The notes beneath the pieces are model-generated. The model worked only from the letters and a program-made list of their open reading frames with translations. It ran no database searches and was not told the DNA's origin. A stretch of DNA of 64,000 bases from positions 38,657 to 102,656 of the forward strand of contig CAICTM010000165.1 of assembly GCA_903772945.1 (NCBI GenBank). Direction: 5' to 3'. How positions within the stretch are numbered: position 1 is the first letter of the stretch; the number at the start of each line of letters is the position of its first letter. Positions 30,423 through 43,822 of the stretch are shown here, in pieces. This DNA comes from Seminavis robusta. Lineage: Eukaryota; Bacillariophyta; Bacillariophyceae; Naviculales; Naviculaceae. A program made the translations under genes and the position numbers.

Positions 30423-33400
30423 GGTTGGTAGTAAGGTTGTTGGTTGGATTACAAAGTGTTTGCTCAACGTTAAGGACCGTTTCGTGTTATCGATTTTCGA
30501 TTTTAGAAACAGTGAGAAGAAGGACTGTTTGATTTCTTGGGTCGGTTTTGTTGGCTTTTGTGGCAGAGGGTCTTCGAGCAGGCCAGCCTAGTCATCTGGC
30601 AGAGCATCCGAAAAGCTCCTTGGGAGCGTTTCCGAACAGGGCCCTGGTGAATGTTGGCGCTAGCTAGCTGCACGTAGTCTGTGTTGGTGCATTTCGAGCT
30701 CCGGAGTAGGCTGGCTAGCTAGGGAGTGTTCCTGATGTTTCTTCGATCACCAGCCCAACTAATAATCGCACACAGACATCCCACATTACGTGACCCTCTC
30801 ACTAGTTGCTTTACTCGTTGTTGTAAGTTTTACCGCGGGGAACGTTCTAACCTACTGGCATCTGACCATTCAATGCTCCCAGCACAACCAGTAATGACTG
30901 GCCCAAGCGAAAATCTCGGAATGACCGCCAACCACCTGGCAAGCTCCTGCTAGACTATTACCAGGTAATACCACTGGTGTTGGTTTCTGCAGCGTCATGT
31001 CAAATGACTTGGCCCAAGACGCTACTAAGGAATTAGAGTGGGAACTCAATTGCAACTACTAGTAGCTAGTGACATAGTGGTGAGTTAAAAGGTACCAGTA
31101 TACTTCCCTTGAACCTTGAACTGTGATTAGTGGTGTAGTGCACAGTGAGGCTCGCTACAGGAAGCCAGTACTCCACCATTCCCACTCGCACCAGATCCTT
31201 GATCGCCTCAGTACACTAGGTTTGATATCCAGGACCCCACCCGAATGGAACACTTTCTACAAAATGCAATAGGAAAAGATTGGCCCTGCAGATTATTTAT
31301 TTGCAAAGTATCCAAGACCCAACAATACCACTAGCCTTTCTAAGTCACTAGTCACAGGCATCGTCTTGTAGCCGTGGTAGGAAACGGAGGCGCGCCAAAG
31401 GCCCAACCAGTACAGTAACGATGAGGTTTACTAGTTACTCAGTACTAGGTAGTCTAGCATCTCGTTTTGGACTGGAATTCTGGTACCGTTAGAGTTTTTC
31501 TAACTCCTAGTTATCGTGACCTTGCAGAAAAAGAAATCACGTACATGTACCATCTGGCGAAATCGACCACCTCCAGCATGGTTGCCACGTTGCCACTGTA
31601 GGTAACATGGAGGAGGATGTGCTTACTCCAGCCAAAAACTATTTTCGATCGAGCTAGGTATTGGAAAAGGCGAATCGAATCTTTGAGGTGGCATACTGAC
31701 CCAGAGTCACACATCAAGCCATTCGGTGACCCTACTGACCCTTCAACGTAACATTACTAGTACTGCAGTGCAGTGCAGTGCAGTGTAGTGCAGTGCAGTG
31801 TAGTGCAGTGCAGTGCAGTGCAGTGCAGTACAGTACAGAGTGGCATGCGAACAGTTCTCTACGATACACCCACTCCACAAACATCGGTGTTTTATTAAAA
31901 TAACGCTGTAAGGTGGGGCCTAAATGGCTAAAACTACAAGACCTCTTTAAATCTATTTCATCGATCTAGCTGGACTGCTCCAATGCAGCCCCCCTCAAAA
32001 GACCGGAACGTTCATTCGACCACTAATGTACAGTCGCACTCAGAGTAGTACAGTACCGGTACCGGTACTACTAGGTAGTACGGAACCGAAACTGGTAATG
32101 GTACCAGTTCCCAGTGACCGCAAACCGCAAGGTCGGAAGTAAGGAAAAAGATCCCACGATCTTCTTCATCATCTTGCGCTTGCACGGTTTTGCCAATTAT
32201 TCTTATTCCAGTGGTCGAGTGTTGACTTTCGACTCAATTGGTTGACACGTCCATTGACAATTCAGAAAACACTCGCTGTAGTACCACAGTGCTAGCTAGC
32301 TAGCTGGTGCTGGCTGGTTAGATCTAGTAGTAGCCGCGCTGCTGCTGGTGTCGACGTGTAGACCGGTCTGTTTGTTTGGTGTCTCAATTGCATCTGATGG
32401 AATGACCTGATGACCCGAAGAAGATTGTGCTTTGGGCTTTTGGGATGGGAACGATCTGGGATCTGGGTTTACGAAGTAGTGGTAAAGGCAGCGGCCATGG
32501 CGGCGAATTGCGGGGGATACAGTTGGACGGCCAAGCAGCAAGACTACAGTACACGAACTGCCACGTTGATGTTGACGAGATCGATGTTGTTGGGGTGAAC
32601 GGTGCTGCATCGGTTGCATCTTTCTCGAAACGAAATGAATCAAATCCAAGCTTGTGTCATCTCCAACACCCAGCTCCGCAAGCTATCCGATCGTGGTGAT
32701 ACTGCTTCGGTTCCTTGAAATGCAGTATTCGTCTTCGGATGGGGGTGTTGGCCCGACCGGCCATCTACCTTTTTCTTTCTGGGCTGGGAAACAGCGAATG
32801 AATCAAGCGGTTGGATCGAGCCATGACCGTCGCATACTGGTGGGAACGGCATTTTCTCAAATCTGCACTACAGGCGAAATGGAAGCAAGCGGGCGATCGA
32901 CGTGGTGGGCCTCTCGAAAAGCAAAGTTGTGAGAAGATGGTTGGGAGGGATACAATGATCATGAGAAGGAGAAGTGGTTGCCAAAGGAGTGTTGCTGCCC
33001 GTCTTTCAAGGATTCCAGTGGATCGAGTAATCCAGGGGCTGCGCATGGTTGTTCGGTACCACTGACGAGTGACGAGTCCACGCGGCGAGCCCCGACGACT
33101 GTACTGTACCATTCTTCCTGTCTCGATAAGTGGATTGGGGTCGGCTGCAGCAGCTTCTTCCTGTTCGTCCAACATCATTTACCCTTGATCATCGTGCACC
33201 CCTACGAAGCAATTGAGGACGACGAACGTTTCGATTGGTATCGCATGCAACAGGTTTTCCTGTAGCGCACTGCGGATCAGTCGAGTGGAAGAGCACCAGT
33301 GTTTTAACTACGACATACTAATCGGAGGCTACTATCGTTCGTTGCACTGCCCCGTGCAATAATCTTTCGCCGGCCCTGTGGCAGCTGAATGAAGGAATCA

Positions 33401-33439
33401 ATCTGGGCTGCATGCGACTTCTAAAGTTGGAAGCCTCAA
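30423..33439. other. Long intergenic region
   Basis: About 3 kb with a GTGCA microsatellite, many AGCTAGCT and TACCGGTA palindromes and no supported gene. A minus-strand ATG frame at 33178-32765 (MMLDEQEEAAAADPNPL..., one hydrophobic stretch) is the best candidate. I do not trust it because the rest reads like non-coding sequence. Confidence 0.35.
31764..31836. repeat. GTGCA pentanucleotide microsatellite
   Basis: About fourteen near-perfect GCAGT units, with a few GTAGT and TACAGT variants, in an otherwise non-coding region. Confidence 0.85.
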
Positions 33440-36400
33440 TCAATCGAATGTTCCACCGGTGATTCTGGTCAACTGAACCACTGGTCTCTCCTCTGGTGTC
33501 AAAGCGGGAGGTTCCTCAGCTTCATGCTCTTTGAGATAGTTTTCTAGTAAAGGTCCACAGTCGTCCTCTTCTTCCTCCACCGCAAAAACTTCATCTTCAC
33601 TTCCGGTCTTTGGTCTCAAGATCCTGGCTCGGTTACCAATCTTTTTCATTTGTTCCGCCATTTGTTTATAGTTGTCCTCTAGCACCAACAAGTTCTCAAC
33701 CAAAGCATCCTTGGAAAGTCCAGAGAGTGCCGATCGGTGCTCCTCGGCACTGCGAGAATTGTTCCACACAGCACCCAAGTTACCACCATACTTTCGCAGC
33801 CACGGCATCAGGGTTCCTGTGAAGAGGACACGCCATGCAGCACCCCCACGAGTTCCAAAGTCAGACCCTTTCCGTAGCTTTATCATGAACAGGAGGCCGA
33901 GTCTTTCAATCAGAGGATGGCGATGCTGTAGCATGTCGCATCGCATGGGAGGGACAACACAATAACCAGTCAGTGTCAGGCTCATGACGATGCAAGCCGA
34001 AACAACCAGAAGACACAACAGCTACGGATTCAAGCACGTACCGCCTCATGCAGCAGTAAATCACGGGCAAAGCAATGTGGCAACCCATCCAATGGTATAT
34101 CATCCCTGAACCATCCAACGCCGGGAGCAAACACTTCTCTGTCAATTCGCCCCAAGTAGAGAAGGAAGATTGCCTACACAGCACAAGATGGTCTTTCTTT
34201 GTGAGAGAGTCTCGCACGCCATGTGTGGCTTTGCTCAATGAACAACAACAACATACCATAAACTTGAGGCCGCGAACAAGAGCTGTAAACGTAGTTAGTC
34301 CAAGATTCCACACTTCCTGAATTGTGTTGCTAATGTTGACAACGGCGGGACGGCTTCGATAGTACCCTCGACTCCACCGGCTTCGTATGAACAACATCAG
34401 CACCTGTTTGAGTATCATCGTTATCAGCATCCCAATACAGTTGGCAGTGAATCGAATCATCATTTGTTGGGTTTCAGCATATAAGCACAAGAACGTAAAG
34501 ACACTGAAAAGGGCATAAAAGGCAGCTGAAGAACACAAGCAAGTCCAAAAGGCTGCGCCGAACAAGAGATTGGTCGAGTCCACTGATCTCGGCAAAAACC
34601 ATTGTGTTAGATTGATTCAGTTGCCAAAAGAACGTCTTCGGGGAAACGGAGTTGATACGCACTGGCAAACCGATTCTGCAGAAACCTTCGATCGTCAAGG
34701 CTGCGTATTTCTCCGCAACGGTACTTCAGAATACTGGACACTGCAGAGGGAACATAGATCAAACTAGTTGAAACTGCCGCGAGAACTGCTGGTGGGAACC
34801 CGACAGCAAGCACAAGGATAAACCTTGGAATTGGATCCGCAAAGCAGTCGATGAGTTAACTTTCGGGGCGATCGTCACATTGTGTAATGGCCAAATAGAC
34901 TCACTTTTCATTGGACAGTAGATCAGGTGCAACCTCTTCCTCCTTGGTCAGAACAGACAAACCAAATGCAAAGGCACCCACGATGATGAGAGCTGCAAGC
35001 CACTGGGCAATATTGCTAGCTACCAGCCTTGGCCATATGTATATGCCCTCTTCATAGAACAAAGTGCGGTCACGAATTTTCCTCCACGTCCAGAGAATGC
35101 CTCCTGTTTGCTCTCGTTTGGTAAATGACTGGTTGTATCGTGTGATCGCAGCGGATATCTTGCCTACTGAGCCACCAATCGAGCTCTTACTTTGCCAATT
35201 TGCTGGACTGACACCGGTGGTATCCACATGGCACCGAATGGCATTCAAAACAGCCTGGTCCACTTTCACATTAGCTGCCTTTTTCCATTCAAATGCAGCT
35301 CTCATTGTCGAAGAGGAATTCTTGCACGATCGTCCCATTTGCCCGGGTATGGTCAGTCGCATCAGCTGTATCATTTGGACAAATATGAGAAAAAACCCTA
35401 GCAGAACTGCGATGGGTCCCAGATACGCTCTATTGTTTGGTTGCACTGATCCGTCATTTTCTTCCGGTGGAATGACGGTCGGATCCGAGTGAAAAAAGCC
35501 AAAATCTGCCCTGTGGAAGAAGGGCACAAATACGTACAAAGCTGTGCTGAGGATTGCAACGCAGATTAGAGCTGCGACCTTGTTCTTGTCTTGCTTTCGA
35601 TCCAGGTACACCGAGTTACCCAGATTGGCCAAGAACAAGAATGGAAACCCAACAATGGACAAGGAGACAAACACCTCGAGCCAGTGCTGGGTAGCTACCA
35701 ATACGGCACATGACACCTGGTATTCAGTGGTAGTGCAGTCCGTTGGTTGCCAGTTGTAAATAGGTGATACCCCGTTGAACAGATAGGCCACCAGTATCAC
35801 CACTATGGCATACCAAGCAACAATAGTCCATGTCTTGCTTCGATAGGTGTCCGCATTGGCATCAATGTTGCCTGCAGTGTATATTCTTCGTAGTTTCGAT
35901 TTGTCGCTTCCCTCCATTGAGTTTACCTCGTCAAAGGTCGTTTCTTTGGTATTCTCCAAGTCCACATCATAAGCCTCAATGTCATCTGTCAGTACTCGCA
36001 AGATCGTTTCTTTGTTCATCCTGGGTTTAGCATGAGGATGTGACGCCAGCGCCGTCTCCATCAGGCTGTCAGTAAATTCATTGCCCTCTTTGCGCCTGTT
36101 GTCACCGAAAGAAAGTATATGGAGCAGTACGTCCAGTGTGATTTCTTGATCATATTTGAGGCCGGTTTCTGCCAGTATAATGGCCAAAAACACATCAATA
36201 ACATCCACCTGATCAGTTTCCACACCCTTATCAGCATCAACTCGAGCTTGCCTCAGCTTGGGGATAAAAAGCAAGCTAGCAATCCGAATCAAGTTCATTT
36301 TCAGTTCTTCTGTTTCAGTGTCGTCGTCATCAGTGTCATCTGTACTACCATTGCCATCCTCTTCCTCCCGAATCATCTTTAATTGTTGGTGCTTGTACTG

Positions 36401-36889
36401 CTTGTACTTTTCGTAGTCTTCTTGGCTGATTGCTTGTGAAACTCTCAGAGCCATGACTCTCTTGGACATGCCCATGCTTCGTTGTGCTCCTGCTTTGGGT
36501 TGGCGAGAGTGCTCTGTTGGTGGCTGGAGTTCCGCATCTTCCATGATGCAATCAAAAAATTCGCCAGTGGTGCTCCTCCCAGCATCCACCTTGACAGTAT
36601 TCGCAACCCCATTTTTCTTGGTGACGTGGGATGATTGCGAAATGTGATGCTTGCTTCCAGGGCGGAAGACACAAGCCATCTGGCAAATGATTTCTCGCTC
36701 AATTTCTTCTACGGGAACTCGAACACCGTGGCGACTCTTCAAATAAAAGTGGATATCTCTGCCTGTCAGAGATCCATCCTGCCTCAGAAAGAGCTTCTCC
36801 GTTTGCATTAACGCCGAGATGTATTCTAGTTCTGCAACATCAGCGGTAGCACCCACAGGGCGATCAAAATTGATGGGGGTGATCAACAT
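33440..36889 (-). CDS. Large multi-span membrane protein of unknown function, 5 exons
   Basis: Exons 34905-36889, 34663-34823, 34257-34582, 34042-34173 and 33440-33925 give 1029 residues; all introns are GT-AG and all phases close. The ATG is at 36887-36889 (MLITPINFDRPVG); the upstream frame starts with GTG. The N-terminal 350 residues are soluble, with an acidic run (TDDTDDDDTETEE) and EF-hand-like helical segments but no clear Ca site. Membrane spans then appear at about 395, 440, 475 and 520 (GPIAVLLGFFLIFVQMI). Further spans precede EEEVAPD, and others lie in exons 2-4 (FILVLAVGFPPAVLAAVST, AAFWTCLCSSAAFYALFSVF). The C-terminal part has VWNLGLTTFTALVRGL, LPHCFARDLLLHEAHRHP and FGTRGGAAWRVLFTGTLMPW. 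The pattern resembles an anion- or cation-channel-sized protein, yet I recognise no family; it may be specific to diatoms. Confidence 0.75.
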
Positions 36890-37555
36890 CTCCACCACGG
36901 CTCTACTACATGTACATGTACACGCAACAGAGTGACAAGTCACCAAAAGAATGGATTGGATTCTTTTAGGCGCTGTTGTGGGTGCTGCTGATGCGAGACG
37001 GTCGCTCCTTCCAGAAGTTTTTATCCGGGTACGTCGTACCACTAGCTAGCTAGCTAGAGTATTAGTACTCAGAGAATTAAATAACAGTACGACCCGTGAC
37101 AACAACGTAAATACTTTTTGTACTACTATTGTAGTAGCAGTGTTGTAGCCAGATACAGATGATGAGGATCACTGGCAGATGTGGTTGGATTGGTGCAGCT
37201 GCCACGGCACCTGAGCTACTAGCTAGGGTACATGAAGTACCAGGAGTTCTTATTACTACAGTGCCAGGCTCCGGTGTGGGACAGTGGGGAATAGCTCTTA
37301 TTCTCGAGGCGCTGCCAACAGCTAACCAACCTCTTCGTACAGGTGGAAGATCCATGGCCAGCTATAGCCAGCACAGACGTAAAACACATCAAGAGAAAAG
37401 CCATCTTAGCTAGTACAGTAGCATCGAGACCTGGAGTTGATCTATTCAACCACTCCGTGCCCGGTCCAGGCTCCGGCTATGTATTGCTGATCGGATCATT
37501 CGATTCGATTCTAAGGTTTCAACCACAGCACCCTCCCATACATGTCCCTGCGTCT
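36890..37555. other. Intergenic spacer between two tandem membrane-protein genes
   Basis: Promoter of the 33.4-36.9 kb gene and 3' side of the next. An ACATGTACATGTAC palindrome at about 36908-36921 and a TAGC run near 37041-37055 are visible. No gene. Confidence 0.35.
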
Positions 37556-40500
37556 TTAGTCCCTTTCAGAAGAGAAAGCACGGGCTTGAAGAACATTCCA
37601 CGAGTTCTGATCTCCGGGGGGGACAGGTGCCGTGGTGGTGTTGGGTGTAGTTGTCGTGGGAGCGCCAAGATCAATCTCTTCTTCCTCGGCAGGTTGGGTT
37701 GTGTCAATCTCTTCTTCCTCGACTGCATTCAAATCGGAGCCATCTAACGCAGATTCCTGTGTCTCTGTCGAATAAGTTGGCGCAGTCTTGGCGGGGCTTG
37801 CAGAGAAATTGGTGATGATCAGAGTGTCTTCAGCTTCAGGATCTGGGTCATCCGTCTGGTTATTGGGACGTGCTGAAGCCTCGGACTGGTTGGGGATAAA
37901 AGGCTCCTGCACGTTGCGTTTCTTCAACTTGAATTTTGGTCTGTCGTCACCATTCAGGGCTCGTTCGTTGGCGCGCCACTCCTCGGGTGTGTGACCTATT
38001 TCTTTCTCCATGAGGATATCGCGGGCACTCCTATCAAGGGGCCATAGGCTATAGTAATCAAAGGCGTCGACAAAACCCTCGATGCTCGTCGACCCGCATA
38101 TTCGTAGCCTACGAGGCATTTATGTAAGCAAAAGCCGATGCAAAGTGAGCGACGCCAACACGCCCACGACAACTCAAGCGCAAGGACGTAAAAGAGGAGA
38201 ACATACCGCAAGACATCATCAGACATACTGAAGGTTGTAATGATGAAAACACCGGTCACGGAGTGGAAGGGCTTCAAATCTTCATCCCATTCCTTGTTTT
38301 TCCCTCTTATATTGATTGGGCGTTTTTTGGGGTCGTTCAGTTTGGTGAGTCGAAGATGTCCAACTCTGGGTACGCATGTGTCGTCGAAGCCTTTCGTGTA
38401 CTGCCATTCAACTTTTCTGAGAAGACAGTCAGCAGTCACCGAACGCTTGTTATTCACCTGGGTTCCTGTAGCTCTGCGGGTACGCTTTCGGCTCCGTACG
38501 CTCTCGGCTAGGCTGATAACGCTGCCGGCCAGGACTAGGACACCGCTTCCTTCAAATTGAGGCACTTCTTCTGGGTCTCCAAAAACCTCATATGGTTGGA
38601 ATGTAACACCTTTGGCAGCAATGCTGCCACTCTCCTGGGTGTTGGTCAAAAACATGTCGCTGAATTCAATGGTCGGAACATTCTTTGAATGGACGTGGGC
38701 AAGATCTGCATACTTCTCATGAGCAGCCAGAAGCATGTCGTACTCTTCAATCGCTTGATCAATAAGGAAACCTTGAACGATATCCTTAGTGTCCAGCTCC
38801 AGAAGTCGGGGAAGCGCATCGTCAATCTCAGCAATGAAAATCACTACACATATGTTTAATCATTGAGGAGGCCAAGTGAGCATCGGCACTGCTTCGAGGC
38901 ATTTAAGATCGGTCGTTTCCTCTTGCTGTACTACTTACGTGCCACAGAATTCAAGACGCCATCAAGGAATGTTTCTCCAGACAGGACCTTTGCGATCGGA
39001 AGAGTCATATATGGTGAGTTGGAGTGCGCTCAGTGTTGTTGGCAAACAGACCACTCGCACATACCACAAAGAAACCACAGAACGCCACTCCGACGGGCAG
39101 GATGACATTGACAAGTAAATCCATCACTGCCAACCATGAAATTTCCGACCGATACAAGCATTCAAAGACCTCTTTGGAAGTCATTACTTCTGGGAAAGCA
39201 ACCATCAGACCGTAAAGCCAGGTACCCAGGGCCAAAGCAATGTTTCTGCCTACCAAAGAAGTACTGTTATACCACCGGTCTTCGTCATCGTCGTCAAATT
39301 GTTCCAACTTGGTCAAGCTGAGGGCAACATAAAGACCAGCACACATCTGGAAGAAGAAGGAGAAAGCGGCATACATGAAAGGCAAACGACTGTGAACATT
39401 GTACTTGGTCATGCACAGGACGAGCCGATAGATGTTGTTTTTCTGATCATCCACCAAGATCTTCTTTTGCTTCAGTTTGGAAAAGACAATGTTCAGGAGC
39501 TGCCGTATCCTCTTCCTTGCAAGGTCTTGTTCATGCTCCAGCTTTCGACGCTGGACTTCCTTTTCCTTCAGGTTCCTGTGATTATTCCTAATATCATCCT
39601 CTGTTTTCTTCAAGTGCTCTTCGCGGGCATGGTCTGGAGCGTGTAGGAGCAGAGAACTCTCGAACTCTGTATTGGATGCATCAATGGAGAAAGCAGAGGC
39701 AACGGTGCAAGCAAAGCTAAAACAGAAGGTCAACACAAGTTCCTCTCTACTACGCATTCAAGGTCAAAGATTGCCCGTACAAACATACCTGTAGTACTCG
39801 CTCTCTTCCATTCCGTAGCACATGTTGAGTAGTTCTGTCAGAGCGTACTTGGCTCCTGTTGGATTGTTTGTAATTGCATCAGCCTGGTGGTGGTGGAAAA
39901 CAAAGGGACACGAGCGAAACAAGTGAATTTTAGGAGCAGAACGTCGGAACAACTACTAAAGCAAGAGAATCGGCGGTACAGTCGTATATGGTAGGAGTAC
40001 ATACAGCATGGCTGTGGGACGCACCTTGAACGCATCACGGATCTGAATGAAGGAAGATTTGTGGGCATGATGGTCTGTGTGTCTGGTTCGAAGCCAAACT
40101 GTATTCCACTATATACCGGTGTGCGCGGCCATGCGATAAGAGGTAAGTGATGAATGGTGGACAAGTGCTCCATGCAAAGGGTATATCCAGCACTTACCGC
40201 CACTTGGATATTGGTGATAAAAAACCGACTTGGAAAAGGTCGTCGTTTCACGTTTTCGAGCTCTTCTGGTGTGTACGCACGCATTTCCTTGACTACAGCA
40301 GGCAAAGGCGTAGATGAGAAACAAATAAATCGAGGTGAGAATAGTTGTCATTGTGGTCCTCACTCTTTTAAGCAGGGACAATTTGAAACCCTTAACAATG
40401 CCGTTCAGCATATTATGGCGCACATACCGTCTTCAGGATGCATAAACACAAGGGACGACTTCTTCGACAATCCCTTTCTTTTGCTGTTGTTGGACGATTC

Positions 40501-41718
40501 ACTGCCTGTTCCCACCTCATCTTCGTCCACGGCCAGTGCCCTGTTTGTAGCTACAAAGGCATTTTGTAGTAGCTTCCATCGTTTTTCACTAGGTCTCGGA
40601 ACTCGTTTTGGCTCCGCCGTTTTCAGTTTTCCTTCTTCCCCTTTATTATTATTGTTGCTATTGTCGTCATCTAGTAGTGCTGCTGTGGTCAGGGCACTTA
40701 CTTCTCTTGCTTCGCTGGTGATTTGCTTTGGGAGTGGAATGCTCTTGGCATCGACCGCACTCACAGCAATGCTACTGGAGGATTGTTGCGACTTTGTGCG
40801 GAATGGATTTGAGTGCTTGGCGGCGTTGCTTCCTCCTCGATTAATAATGTAACTTCCATGGAGGAACGAATCATCAAAGCTAGTCGATGATCCATGACGT
40901 GTGCCCAGACTGCTGTTTTTCGTGTTGCTGGGATAGTATAAACTGCTCGGTCCCGTGTTACTCGGTGCTGAGACTTGAGTGTCAAAGGAGACACGTTTCT
41001 CAAGTTGTTGTTCTTGTTGCTTTTCCGCTCTCAATTCTGCTACCTCCAATTTGAGCTGCCGTACCATTTTGACCAATTCGGTGTATGATATGGAGTCTGG
41101 AGGGGCTTCATCCATGGTGGTGGTATCGAATGGAATTTGTGGATGGCGACTTGGGAAAATGTCCGTTTCCTTCAAACTATGCTCCGTGAATTGATCCCAT
41201 TCGCCATCCCCACTCCTCGTCGTTGTAGATCCAGGAGCGCTACTTTCTGGAACATTGTCGCCACTTGTTTGGGTCCTGTACAGAGGAGTGGCGCGTGACG
41301 GCCCGGCAGGTGGATCCAATTGTCTTGTTCGAAGGGCAGTATCGCTCTGTAACAGATCACCGACGGTAAGACTCTGCCTCTCCTCTCCCTGGCTACGATC
41401 GATCCCCTCGTGAGAATCAGTTCCAGGTATTTCGTCGTTGTCTTGCAGGCCTGCTGCTGCCTTGCTGGTAATCATAGGCTCTGGTTCGACGATGCCAACA
41501 GCGTCATCACTATTAATGGATACATCGTCTTGTGCATTACATGTATCTGATTCTGATGCTTGCAATGTTCTCTCGCTCCTGACCCTATCCAGGTGCTGCT
41601 GCGCTTCGGCTGCCTGGGGCGACAGCAGGGGTGGTGGGGATTGTAGTTCTGCCGCTGCAGTCCCCGCATTGTCGGTATTGTTTTTCTCAGCATTGTTGCC
41701 TTCTTTTCCCGTAGTCAT
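37556..41718 (-). CDS. Large membrane protein of unknown function, 8 exons including an 18-nt microexon
   Basis: Exons 40428-41718, 40198-40292, 40025-40042, 39789-39883, 39065-39716, 38939-38987, 38207-38843 and 37556-38108 give 1129 residues; all phases close. The ATG is at 41716-41718 (MTTGKEGNNAEKN); the frame further upstream has a TTG. Residues 1-430 are polar, Ser-rich and disordered with a short coiled coil (LKLEVAELRAEKQQEQQLEK). After EELENVKRRPFPSRFFITNI come the microexon residues IRDAFK and ADAITNNPTGAKYALTELLN. A charged coiled coil (EKEVQRRKLEHEQDLARKR) precedes three to four spans: FMYAAFSFFFQMCAGLYVAL, NIALALGTWLYGLMVAFPEV, LAVMDLLVNVILPVGVAF and DGVLNSVALIFIAEIDDALP. A soluble C-terminus ends in acidic and Thr-rich segments. 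No family is recognised. It lies in tandem with, and is similar in size to, the preceding gene, though I see no sequence match between the two. Confidence 0.75.
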
Positions 41719-42572
41719 GTTCCTACTAGCTAGTACTCTCTGGCAAGAAAAACAAGTACTGTCAAACTGGGATCTCTGAGGTTGAGACTGTAGATGGGAT
41801 GGATGGTCAGCCAATACGTAGGGCTTTAGCGTGTGTGGATTAGGCAGGCAGGCAAACCCTTGCTTCCTCAGTTTTTATTTCTCGTTTCTCAACATTCAAA
41901 TCTTGCTGGGTCTCGGGAGATGAGATTCACTCCAATGGAGGGCAGCCTGCTTCAGATCTCTAGTTATAGCTATAGCGTTATAGCTGCGTCTGAATCGAAT
42001 CAATCTGCTTCCAAACAAAGATGAGACACTCGACCGTCCGACCTTGCAATTCAATAGAGACCAGAGAAACCGATGGAAGGAACGATGGAAGGAATCTTTC
42101 GAATCGAATCAAGACGAATTTCGTCGCGATGCTCAAACCCCGATGAGACCCGATCAGTATCGCTTTCTGATGCTACTGTAGTAGTTTCTTTCTCTTGAGG
42201 GGTTGTTTCGCTTTGGTTTAATTAACTGGATCTGATGCTCGCTGATGTTGGGTCCTTTCGGTTTGATGGCAGCCACGGTTGGTCGATTGATGAGGTCGTG
42301 AGGTTGTTGGCACCACTTTTACGGATTACCAATACACGCGTTTGTTTGGGTCATTTGAAGCGTTCGTACGAACCCACCACGAGGCTCTACGGGATTGAAA
42401 ATTTGCCCTTTAAATCTATGTATTCAGGATCTAATTCTTTCATTCAAAGACTACTCGAAGAGTTAACACCCTCCATCCACCCTGGCTTCGAGCATACTCG
42501 TACTGTAAAAGCTCTCCTTTTGGGACAAACTATCCACAGACTGCCCGTCTCTACTACGTTTAAACGTCGTAG
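41719..42572. other. Intergenic, nothing recognised
   Basis: Upstream region of the eight-exon gene. Short GAATCGAATC direct repeats occur at 41993-42112. No supported gene. Confidence 0.35.
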
Positions 42573-43822
42573 CTAGACAACTGCAGTACAGTTGCAATCA
42601 CATCCACACAAGCTCTCCGTACAATCGAATTCGAGCACACAGTCCTTGGGGTTTTCAAAGGGACTTCCCGAAAGAGTGTAGTTGCAGGCCTCATTATTTG
42701 CCAGATGACACAGGTCTTCTGGAAGGACTCCATGCAAGTTACTGGTGGCACTCATGTTCAGCCAAGAAAGATTGTACATGGATGCCATCCAGCCAAGCTC
42801 CACTGGAAGGGAGCCACTGAGAAGGGGCAGGTCTGAAAGACCCAGGACTCTCAATGCAGTCATGCCACTCCAGTCAAAAGGTACAGAGCCTGTAAACTGA
42901 TTCGAGTCCAAGAAGAGCTCCTTGAGACTATCCAGCATACCCAGCTCTCCAGGAAGGACCGAGGATAGAACATTGCTGCTAAGATCCATCCATTCCAGCT
43001 TGGCCAATAACCCCAGGGTTGATGGTAATGCATCCCTTAACTGATTGCTGGCAAGGTCTAGGCGTTCCAGACTTGTCAAGCCAGCAATCTCGGATGGGAT
43101 GGCGGAAGACAATGAGTTGTCTGCACATTCCAGCCATTTCAGGCCAGTAAGCAAGCCCAGGTGGCTGGGCAGACTACCAGACAATTGGTTGCTTCCCACA
43201 TCCAAGTACTCCAGTGTTGCCAAGAGGCCAATCTCAGACGGCAAGCTGCCAGACAAGAAGTTGTCATGGACCTTGAAGCTTTGCAAGTTTGTAAATTGCC
43301 CAAAGTGACTGGGTATAGACCCTGTCAGTGCATTTCGGTACAAGTTGAAAGACCAATACAATTTTGTCAGCAACCCAAGTTCCGTTGGCAAGCTGGAAGA
43401 CAGGGCATTGTTGTTCAAGCCCAGCCCTTCAAGGTTCGAGAGCCACCCGATCTCTCTTGGTATGGCGCCAGTGAGGGATAACGAGTCCAGATCCAAGGCA
43501 ACAAGTGAAGTCATGCGCCCAGTTCCGAAGGAATGGTCGAGGACAATGAGTTCACTGACAGAGACAGGCGCGTCAATTTTGTCAGGAGCCCAAGTTCAGA
43601 TGGCAGCGTGCCAGTGAGAAAGATGTTGAAGTCGAATGCCAACCACTTCAGGTCTGAGATCAAGCCCATCTCAGTGGGGATGCTACCCGACAAGGAGTTC
43701 ATAAGAAAGTTTATGATGCGAAGTTGTGGCATGGCTGTGTACAGTTGAGAAGGTATCATGGATTGAAGGGGGGTTGAAATATCATTGAAGAACTGTACCT
43801 GTACCAGTGTTCTCTTTGCCAC
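42573..43822 (-). pseudogene. LRR protein gene fragment with a frameshift
   Basis: Two overlapping minus-strand frames encode one LRR array. 43822-43511 carries three LRRs (SIPTEMGLISDLKWLAF, TGTLPSELGLLTKLTRLSL, STIPSELG). 43514-42573 continues with about ten more and a typical C-cap (LPEDLCHLANNEACNYTLSG, CGCDCNC). The join at about 43512 (SELG to RMTSLVALDL) falls in the middle of an LRR, has no splice signals and is best explained by one lost base. The 5' part is missing: no ATG, signal anchor or N-cap is found between 43822 and 44200. LRRs are of the plant-type GxIPxxLGxLxxLxxLxL consensus. It is either a truncated pseudogene or a gene damaged by an assembly error. Confidence 0.65.

Noticed and set aside
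31764-31836. GTGCA array as a regulatory element
   Set aside because: A plain pentanucleotide microsatellite explains it.
32765-33178. 137-codon minus-strand ATG frame with one hydrophobic stretch
   Set aside because: Composition is not protein-like outside the hydrophobic part, and I see no splice partners or family.
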